Assembly (NCBI GenBank): GCA_003514305.1 | Contig: DORE01000199.1 | Coordinates: 1 to 8,443, forward strand | Length of the DNA stretch: 8,443 nucleotides | DNA from: Gammaproteobacteria bacterium | GTDB taxonomy: Bacteria; Pseudomonadota; Gammaproteobacteria; Pseudomonadales; Pseudohongiellaceae | Reading direction: 5' to 3' | Shown here: piece by piece, positions 1 through 5,500 of the stretch | Position numbering within the stretch: the first letter of the stretch is position 1 | How the letters are laid out: each line of letters opens with the position of its first letter | The notes under the pieces: generated by a model | What the model saw: the letters and a program-made list of their open reading frames with translations, nothing else | What the model was told of the DNA's origin: nothing | Databases searched by the model: none | Position numbers and translations under genes: made by a program

Positions 1-78
1 CGACGGCGCTGATGCTGCACCGGCGGCTAGCGCAGTTCCTTTCAGAACATTTCTTCTGGTTTTATCTTCGAGGCTCAT
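1..78 (-). CDS. N-terminus of a Tat-exported protein (partial)
   Basis: Reading leftward from an ATG at 78, 26 codons stay open to the window edge. They encode a twin-arginine signal peptide: a short polar start, the motif TRRNVLKG at residues 7-14, then an Ala/Gly-rich hydrophobic stretch (TALAAGAASA). The RR pair followed by hydrophobic residues and Lys is typical of substrates that the TatABC translocase exports folded, often cofactor-bearing oxidoreductases. The mature protein lies outside the window, so its function cannot be given. The ribosome site is weak (GGTGG about 9 nt before the ATG). The gene diverges from the 58-aa gene at 469. The RR motif, start codon and hydrophobic region agree, so a real gene is likely despite the short visible part. 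Confidence 0.72.
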   Translation of the reverse strand, partial: MSLEDKTRRNVLKGTALAAGAASAPS

Positions 79-167
79 TTTAAGTACCACCATTTACTTT
101 TGTAATTTATGTTTTATCCATTTCTCGCGAGTCGAATAACATTCCAAATAAGCGCCACCTGCATTCC

Positions 168-190
168 AGTTGGCACTCGTTCCGCCAACT
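168..190. repeat. 7-bp perfect inverted repeat, 9-nt loop
   Basis: AGTTGGC (168-174) and GCCAACT (184-190) are perfect inverted copies separated by 9 nt. It lies about 90 nt upstream of the Tat-protein start, in that gene's probable leader or promoter region. It could be an operator for a dimeric regulator or an RNA hairpin. There is no T-run on either side, so it is not a classical terminator. Confidence 0.45.
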
Positions 191-223
191 ATCACGCACT
201 GGCTTCAAATCTTTGTTGCGTCA

Positions 224-406
224 TCAAATCCGTATATGCGGATCCTCGCCCCAAACCTTGCGTCCGCCAATCGCAAAGCGGTCGAGCTCTTTGATCGCAT
301 AAGTAATGTTCTCTTCTCTGTCTAAGGCCAACCCGATTCGCTAGCTTTGAGACACCGCAGTATAACGATTACCGTAACTTTTCGCTGCAACTTTAGCGAG
401 GCTCAT
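224..406 (-). pseudogene. Decayed or amber-interrupted small reading frame
   Basis: An ATG at 406 opens a minus-strand frame of 21 codons that meets a TAG at 341-343 and then continues in the same frame for 38 codons to a TGA at 224-226. The second half looks like genuine protein, with an amphipathic segment (REENITYAIKELDRF) followed by AIGGRKVWGEDPHIRI, and could be the C-terminus of a larger enzyme. I do not recognise the family. The simplest reading is a gene remnant with a nonsense mutation. A separate 35-aa peptide from a TTG at 331 is possible but has no clear ribosome site. There is no sign elsewhere in the window of amber recoding. Confidence 0.35.
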
Positions 407-429
407 TAGCCGATGATCCTGATTTTGTG

Positions 430-435
430 TATACT
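430..435 (+). promoter_or_regulatory. Probable -10 element of the 58-aa gene
   Basis: TATACT (five of six matches to TATAAT) ends 33 nt before the ATG at 469. No good -35 hexamer lies about 17 nt upstream, so this is either a weak promoter or one that needs an activator. Confidence 0.4.
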
Positions 436-468
436 CTGGATCTGTTCGGTAAAAGAGTTTGAGCGAGT

Positions 469-645
469 ATGAGCAATAGATCAAAAAAAGAAGCTGTAGT
501 AAACACGCGTATTGATCTGGAAGAGCACGTCGCTGCCTTCCTTAAAGCAGGTGGAAAGGTCCAACAGATTCCTTCAGGAGTGAGCGGGCAAACTTCTACC
601 AGCGGTCCCAGACAAATTGTCTTGAGTCACAAAACTAGTTCTTGA
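469..645 (+). CDS. 58-aa protein resembling the C-terminal tail of SutA
   Basis: This short gene starts at an ATG with GAGCGAG just upstream and ends at a TGA, giving 58 aa. The N-terminus is basic (NRSKKEA), followed by a short helix (DLEEHVAAFLKAGGKVQQI) and a flexible Ser/Gly/Thr-rich tail. The segment FLKAGGKVQQI matches the pattern at the end of the conserved part of Pseudomonas SutA (FLxRGGKVQEI), a small protein that binds RNA polymerase and adjusts transcription in slow growth. The acidic N-terminal part of SutA is absent, so this could be a reduced relative or an unrelated protein sharing the F-L-x-x-G-G-K-V-Q pattern. No membrane segment or cysteine is present. I assign a conserved small soluble protein; the SutA link is inference from remembered sequence. 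Confidence 0.65.
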   Translation: MSNRSKKEAVVNTRIDLEEHVAAFLKAGGKVQQIPSGVSGQTSTSGPRQIVLSHKTSS

Positions 646-688
646 TTGGCCGGTTTGGCCGCGGAGAACAGCGAGGTGCGCAGTATCC

Positions 689-715
689 CCCGCCTTTTTA
701 GCGCGCGTCGGCGGG
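689..715. terminator. GC-rich hairpin between converging genes
   Basis: CCCGCC (689-694) pairs with GGCGGG (710-715) across a 15-nt loop. It sits between the 3' ends of the 58-aa gene (+) and the TraB/GumN gene (-), where a bidirectional terminator is expected. There is no real T-run after the stem on either strand, only CTTT on the plus strand, so termination efficiency is doubtful. Confidence 0.35.
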
Positions 716-725
716 CTTTGAGCAG

Positions 726-1571
726 CTAAAGCTTGGATATTTCGTAGCCCTTGGCGCGGAGATATTCCAGTATGCCGTCTTCACCGACCAGGTGGGCTGC
801 GCCCACCAAAACAAATTCGGTTTCCGGATCATCGAACATAAACTCAATTTGAGGGATCCAACGAAGATTGCGCTGTCGTAGCAGCGAGTCATACAAACCC
901 GGCGCGCGCTCCAGCATACCATCAATGAGCAAAGTACGGAGAACTTCAGAATCTCCAGTTCGCCATGCGTCGATCATCTTGTCTATCGAGTCGCTAGTTC
1001 TTTTCAGATCCTCAAGTGACATGATGATAAACTCGCTTTCACTGCCTTCACCCATCAGAGCAAGAAAGGCAATCTGTTCATCGATAGTTTCCAAGGCGCC
1101 TATCGCCTTGCCATCGGCCAGTGCCCGAATGTTAAAAACAACGTCAACGCCTTGAGGAGCAAATCCCATGCGCTGGAATTCCAGCATCTGCAAAGTTGAA
1201 ACTATCATGCCTGGTTTAAACCGTTCGAGCATTATGAGCGGCATTCCAACTTCAGCCATGTAGGCGTCCAGAGCTGTATAAGCTTCTGTATCCACTACGT
1301 CCCTTAACGAGCGATCAATGTCGTAGGTTAACTTTTGCAGCATCTGCGCCTGGATGTTTAGGTCGTTAATGGATGAGATATCAGTCTCAAAAACCAGTTC
1401 TGATGACGCCTCATAAGCTAGCTCGAACTCCTCGGGTAAAGGAAAGTCTTCCGGACGCAACAGATGGACTGTCCCGCCGAGATAAATAACGCTCATGCCG
1501 TCAGTGACTCGCCACACCGGGGCATCTGCCAAAACGCTTGCAGTGAGCTGAAATAGCATGATTACCAGCAT
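726..1571 (-). CDS. TraB/GumN-family secreted protein
   Basis: The 281-aa product has the hallmarks of the TraB/GumN (PF01963) family, distantly related to the Tiki metalloproteases: an N-terminal strand with GTVH (residues 33-36, in YLGGTVHLL) and a C-terminal GAAH (257-260, in LVGAAHLVGEDGI). The paired GxxH motifs are proposed metal-binding or catalytic residues. Between them lies an acidic, mostly helical region with a repeated-Leu character. The N-terminus is hydrophobic and ends in SVLA-DAP, a plausible signal peptidase I site after residue 15, so the protein is probably periplasmic. From this ATG the signal peptide is unusually short, uncharged and lacks a ribosome site. An in-frame ATT at 1608-1610, 7 nt after GAGG, would add 13 residues including a Lys and give a normal signal peptide. 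The biological role of most bacterial members is unknown. It is transcribed divergently from the DUF6164-type gene. Confidence 0.85.
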   Translation of the reverse strand: MLVIMLFQLTASVLADAPVWRVTDGMSVIYLGGTVHLLRPEDFPLPEEFELAYEASSELVFETDISSINDLNIQAQMLQKLTYDIDRSLRDVVDTEAYTALDAYMAEVGMPLIMLERFKPGMIVSTLQMLEFQRMGFAPQGVDVVFNIRALADGKAIGALETIDEQIAFLALMGEGSESEFIIMSLEDLKRTSDSIDKMIDAWRTGDSEVLRTLLIDGMLERAPGLYDSLLRQRNLRWIPQIEFMFDDPETEFVLVGAAHLVGEDGILEYLRAKGYEISKL

Positions 1572-1617
1572 CAGCGCAAAAGTGCTTGTTACTTTAACAG
1601 GACTGCTAATTGAACGG

Positions 1618-1621
1618 CCTC
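1618..1621 (-). promoter_or_regulatory. GAGG ribosome site implying an ATT start for the TraB/GumN gene
   Basis: On the minus strand, TGAGG is followed by 7 nt and then ATT (1608-1610), in frame with the TraB/GumN gene and with a stop codon only four codons further upstream. No ATG, GTG or TTG exists in this interval, and the annotated ATG at 1571 has no Shine-Dalgarno sequence. ATT initiation is documented for infC and pcnB in enterics; its use here is inference. Confidence 0.3.
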
Positions 1622-1710
1622 AGCGAATTTACAGGGTGCAGCCTTAAAGGTAGCATGCTCAACCTATGCATAACAGTTTCTAAATCAGCCTCTCTTTGAG
1701 CGGTCATAGT

Positions 1711-2070
1711 ATGGCAAAACTACTGTTTCGAATGCGCAACGTGCCCGATGACGAGGCAGAAGAGGTTCGTGAACTTCTGGAGGAAAACGAAATAAAATAT
1801 TTCGAGACATCCGCCGGACACTTGGGAATCTCCATACCTGGTCTGTGGCTGGTGAACGAGCAACAATTTGACGAAGCTCGTGCCCTGTTAGATGGATATC
1901 AAGAAGCGAGAAGGGCGCGGGTCAACTCTCATTATTTAGAGCAAAGAGAGGAAGATTCCATCAGAACAGTCTGGCAAAGTTTCCGCGCAGAACCGGCGCG
2001 ATTTATTTTATATATTGGGCTGGTTCTACTTGTTCTGTTTTTATCACTGAGATTCTATGTGTCGTTTTAA
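1711..2070 (+). CDS. DUF6164-type protein with a C-terminal membrane anchor
   Basis: The start is the ATG at 1711 (MAKLLFRMRNVPDDEA), where the conserved region begins; a TTG five codons upstream is less likely. The product is 119 aa. Residues 1-70 carry the pattern I associate with the DUF6164 family (related in shape to DUF2007): a beta strand LLFRMRNVP, an acidic helix DEAEEVRELLEENEI, then YFETSAGHLGISIPGLWL and a helix rich in Ala/Arg. This resembles a small alpha/beta signal-transducing or regulatory fold. Residues 71-90 are charged, and about 97-119 (ARFILYIGLVLLVLFLSLRF) form one membrane helix, so the soluble domain should face the cytoplasm. No enzymatic residues are evident and the function is unknown. 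It diverges from the TraB/GumN gene and has a weak GAG ribosome site about 10 nt upstream. Confidence 0.82.
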   Translation: MAKLLFRMRNVPDDEAEEVRELLEENEIKYFETSAGHLGISIPGLWLVNEQQFDEARALLDGYQEARRARVNSHYLEQREEDSIRTVWQSFRAEPARFILYIGLVLLVLFLSLRFYVSF

Positions 2071-2075
2071 AACTC

Positions 2076-2123
2076 CTAAAGTGTTGGCCATCTCAGCTTC
2101 TAGTGCGGCTTGCCACACTTTAG
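2076..2123. repeat. 9-bp perfect inverted repeat after the DUF6164-type gene
   Basis: CTAAAGTGT (2076-2084) and ACACTTTAG (2115-2123) are exact inverted copies. Inside them GGC (2086-2088) can pair with GCC (2112-2114) across a one-base bulge, giving about 12 bp around a 23-nt loop. It begins six bases after the stop of the DUF6164-type gene. With no following T-run it is not a standard terminator, but it could protect the mRNA 3' end. Confidence 0.5.
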
Positions 2124-2226
2124 CTTAGACAAGCACAATAGGCATAAACCCGCTGAAGAGTTCTCATGGCGCTGGCTGCTTTCGCTAATCAAGAGCTCAC
2201 TTTATTGCTTCCTGTCGATAAGCCAC

Positions 2227-2255
2227 TTTACTCACCCACAACTGTGTTATATAAC
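2227..2255 (+). promoter_or_regulatory. Sigma-70 promoter of the orphan transcript
   Basis: TTTACT (2227-2232, four of six -35 matches) and TATAAC (2250-2255, five of six -10 matches) are separated by exactly 17 bp. Transcription would start near 2262. No annotated gene follows on this strand before the terminator at 2458-2514. Confidence 0.6.
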
Positions 2256-2314
2256 GGTGATGTGGAACGTTAGCGGTTCTAACAGGGGGAACTACCTAAC
2301 ATCTTTGCTACCCT

Positions 2315-2371
2315 GGAATCGAAAGGAGGTGATCCCATTAGTAGTCAATCTATTAGGGGAGCCTCCGGTTG
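2315..2371 (+). promoter_or_regulatory. Switch-like element around an extended Shine-Dalgarno sequence
   Basis: Three mutually exclusive foldings are visible. (a) GGAATC (2315-2320) pairs with GATCCC (2331-2336), one mismatch, showing AAAGGAGG in the loop. (b) GGAGG (2325-2329) pairs with CCTCC (2362-2366), TCCC (2333-2336) with GGGA (2357-2360) and TAGTA (2339-2343) with TATTA (2351-2355), hiding the Shine-Dalgarno sequence in one long hairpin. (c) CAATC (2346-2350) pairs with GGTTG (2367-2371) and AGG with CCT around a GGAG tetraloop, resembling 16S helix 45. An ATT codon sits 7 nt after GGAGG. The pairings are read directly from the sequence; their regulatory meaning is inferred. Confidence 0.45.
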
Positions 2372-2457
2372 TCTAGTCTAGTTAGACTTGTCTACCTGAC
2401 TTGCATGGCTGGAGGGGACTCTACTTTGTTGGTGTCCTTAGCTCCCATACTTAGAAG

Positions 2458-2514
2458 GTCCCATCGTTGTTTTGGGTGTGCTTTGCGCATGTAAGATAGC
2501 GGTGGGACTTTTTT
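2458..2514 (+). terminator. Intrinsic terminator of the orphan transcript
   Basis: GTCCCATCG (2458-2466) pairs with CGGTGGGAC (2500-2508), nine pairs with one G-T, immediately followed by six T (2509-2514). The loop contains a smaller hairpin, TGTGC/GCGCA around TTT. The T-run is on the plus strand, so it serves the transcript starting near 2262. The stop codon of lhr (minus strand) lies in the same run, making this the boundary between convergent units. Confidence 0.8.
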
Positions 2515-5500
2515 AAAAAGCTGTAGCCTTGCGGACTCCGAGATAACTGTTGAGCCGTGGCGGAAAGACTTTTTTGGTGAGCATCTGCTGCGCCTGCAAC
2601 TTCTCCTCTTCGTCCATATGCCGTAGAAAATGGAATTTCCCTGATTCCATCAACGCGATGGGAACACCGCCTTGATAAAGCGCCCGGTTACCGGCCAAGC
2701 GGGCGAGCTTTCTGGTAGGCAAGATCAGATTGATCAAATTGGCGGGATCGGTTGCCGACAAACAGTAATAAGGAACAGGCGCCGGGGTTTCACGAGTGCG
2801 CTTGAATTTGCGCAGACTGTCGATTGTCTCTGCAAAAGCAAACTGCTCACCGCCAACACCAGAGATAAAGCGCCCCCCCCGAATAATGCCCTTTAGCTCC
2901 ATCCTTCGATAGACAGCCAATAGCGCTCTCCAGGGCGGCGACAGCGACTCTTTCTCAATGAGAGCCCGAAAGACTACGCCCCACCGCTGCAGATAAATAA
3001 TTGACAGACGCTCCATTTGCTCGCCGTCAAGCGCGGCCTCACTGCGGCGGTTCTGCTGTTCGTTGGCCCCGGGGAAGGTTTGCAGCAGAGACCAGCGCCC
3101 CGCGTCCTCAAACCCAAACATGGCTTTTCGGCTCCCTTTCATAGAGACTCTCGACCGGCGTTGGTTCGGCGTCAGGAGTGCTCTTAACCCGTTAAACGAG
3201 TCACTGCAAACCCTACCAATGCTGACCAACTCTGCCAGACCTTCCTCCAATTGCGATTTACGCAAATCAGTTCGACTCTGTATCTGATCGAGAAAGCTCG
3301 CGCCGAATGTCAGCAGGTCCGCTTCGATACAATTGGCCAAATCAGAAAGTATCTGCACCTGGTTGTCGTCAGTTTGGGTCTCTGCCAGAGCTTTCCAAAT
3401 GTCCTGATTAGTTCTGGCGAGCAGGCTGACTGGCGTACTTTTAACTGGACCGGCACTCCGTCTACTCTGTGCTGGTAAACCGCTCTGTTTTCGGCGGATT
3501 TGTGTTGCGGGTAATAGGTATCGCCCCCAGATCACCTTACCGCTGATACACATCGCATCAAGCCATTCCGGCTCATAGCCGGGAATTCTTGCTGGAAAAA
3601 TATCCGATTCCCAGCTCACCGCAGGTGCCGTGCTTCCATCAAGGATTTTAAGGGTGTTGTGCAATCGAGTCTGACCATCCAAACCAGACTCCAGAGGGTG
3701 ATCATCAGAACGGATCGGCAGCAGCTGCTGATACTCAAACAGGTATTCGGTGAACACTGCCAACGAGACTGGCTTGATTTTCTTTTTGTGCTGATCGATC
3801 GTATATCGATGAATTCGCTGCAAGAGCTTGCGCTCACACCACTCTGTTGGTGGCGTTTTCCCAGTCACTGCAAGAGCTGCCTGACTCACAGGAGTGAAAT
3901 GGCCCTGAAAAGCAAAACCTTCCACCTCAAGAGCCAGCAAAGCCTGATACACATCAGATTGCGGTAGTGCCGACTCCACGGCAAGGCGCTCCGCGGCAAC
4001 AGGCCCCAAACATTCCAGACGTCCGCGGATAATCTCACGCAGCGCATCAGCTTTGTTCCAAGTCTCTGAGTACAAAACCTCAGGCAGCGACAGTCGAATC
4101 AGCTGCTCCGGGAAAACCGCCCTGTATCGTGGCAACTGTTCGGTAGCAACCCAGAGCGGTTTCGCCAGCTGCGTCAACAACATGATTCGGCCCGTATCCA
4201 TCAGAGACTGGTGCCATGCTGGCTGAGCCATGCTGTCAAATTCCTGGGGCAGAAAATATCCGGCACTTAACAGCGCATCATGCAACTCTTCAGCATTACC
4301 CACAGATGGCCAAGCCTCTCGCCGAACCCTTTGAATCGCCTGCTCATCTAAGACACTGAAATCTTTTGCCTCAGCAGAATCTGCCCACCTGCGATTACGA
4401 ATCGCGTTCGTCCTGCGCTCTTCAAAGGGCGCGTCGTCAAGGAAAGCATAGGGCCTGGCGTTAATGATCTCTTGCGCAAAAGGCGATGGCTCACGAAGAT
4501 CTTTCGCCACCAGTGTCAATTCTTTGCCCTCGATCGCCGCAATCAGCTGCTCTAGTTCATCAATGTCCATGGCCTCTGTCAGACAGTCGTGGATAGTCTG
4601 ATTCACTAGTGGATGATCTGGCACCTCTCTGTGACCGATAATATTTTCCTGACAGGCGATCTGGTCGGGAAAGACGTGGGCCACCAGATCCTCTGCATCC
4701 ATCCGCTGAAATTGTGGCGGGACACGCTTACCCGCCCGATTACGCTGAACAGCCAGAGAACGAGTAGCATTCCACCGCCAGCGCACGTCAAACATTGGTG
4801 CATCCAGCATCGCCTGGATCAGGGTATCTCGAACCGTTGCCGTCTGCAGGTAACGATAGACTTCATCAAGGGGAAAGCTATGAACAGAACCAAGCGAAAT
4901 GACGATGCTGTCTTCATTGGCTGCTGCCTGAAGTTCAAAGTTGAACGACTTACAGAACTTTTTCCGTAACGCCAAACCCCAACCCCGGTTCAAGCGACTG
5001 CCGAAAGGCGAATGAATTACGACGTGCATATCGCCGACTTCGTCGAAAAAACGCTCCATCACAAGCGTGTCCCGGCTTGGCATTACGCCAAGCGCGTTCA
5101 TGCCGTTCTGCAGATACTCCACCAGCTGAGAACTAGCACTGCGCGGAAGGGCAACCGACTGCTCCAGCCAACGCTCGGCAGCAGAAACCGATTCACTGAT
5201 GAGCAGATCCGCGATCTGGTTTCTCAGTTTCGAGACTTGCTCAGAAAGCTCCCGGGTTCTGCCCGGACCTTCGCCGAACCAGAATGGGATGGTGGGCTGT
5301 AATCCTTCTGCATCGCGAACCCGGACTTTTAGGCCGTCAACCCTGAGCATTTGCCAGGCGTGAGTCCCAAGAGTAAACACGTCTCCAGCTGCGGCCTCAA
5401 GCGCAAAGTCCTCGTTGAGAGTTCCGACAACTGTGTCATCCGGATCCAGTACCACCTGATAATCGAACATGTCCGGAATGGCTCCCCCATTGGTCAGGGA

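Larger units (their letters stand above)
79..468. other. Gene-poor divergent region
   Basis: About 390 bases lie between the Tat-protein start and the 58-aa gene. I see no tRNA, rRNA or intact gene here. The stretch holds an AGTTGGC/GCCAACT inverted repeat (168-190), an 8-bp palindrome CTCGCGAG (124-131), a minus-strand reading frame with one internal TAG (224-406) and a TATACT -10 element (430-435). The plus-strand frame at 109-294 has Cys- and Arg-rich composition unlike a real protein and no ribosome site, so I treat it as chance. Confidence 0.6.
2262..2514 (+). ncRNA. Candidate structured RNA with a 16S-tail-complementary segment
   Basis: A good promoter upstream and a strong intrinsic terminator downstream define a transcript of about 250 nt with no convincing gene inside. 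Visible hairpins in order: GTTAG/CTAAC with a 5-nt loop (2269-2283), CAGGG/CCCTG (2283-2287 with 2311-2315, alternative to the first by one base), the switch-like element at 2315-2371, AGTCT/AGACT with loop AGTT (2376-2380 and 2385-2389), a GGAG..GGAC/GTCC..CTCC stem (about 2411-2445) and the terminator stem. The segment 2323-2335 is a perfect complement of the last part of 16S rRNA (GGATCACCTCCTT). I do not recognise a known family such as 6S, tmRNA, SRP RNA, RNase P RNA or CsrB. It may be a small RNA acting on ribosomes, or the mRNA of a very short leader peptide (ATT start at 2337, 14 codons). Confidence 0.5.

Noticed and set aside
109..294. 61-aa plus-strand open frame in the gene-poor left region
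   Set aside because: Composition is unlike a protein, it has no ribosome site, and it overlaps a more convincing minus-strand frame.
2166..2273. 35-aa frame starting MALAAFANQEL with GAAGAG upstream
   Set aside because: Short, ends in the first hairpin of the orphan transcript and covers its promoter. No recognisable family; it could be chance.
2321..2371. A fragment of a real rRNA operon
   Set aside because: The 13-nt match is to the complementary strand of the 16S tail, while the helix-45-like part is in sense orientation, and nothing else of 16S, 23S or tRNA is present.
2110..2376. 88-aa plus-strand frame from a TTG, ending inside the switch element
   Set aside because: TTG start without a ribosome site, Trp/His/Cys-rich composition, crosses a promoter and several hairpins, and its end is fixed by the RNA element rather than protein features.
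2369..2494. 41-aa frame from a TTG inside the orphan transcript
   Set aside because: It runs into the loop of the terminator, which is incompatible with a normal gene, and the product has no recognisable features.
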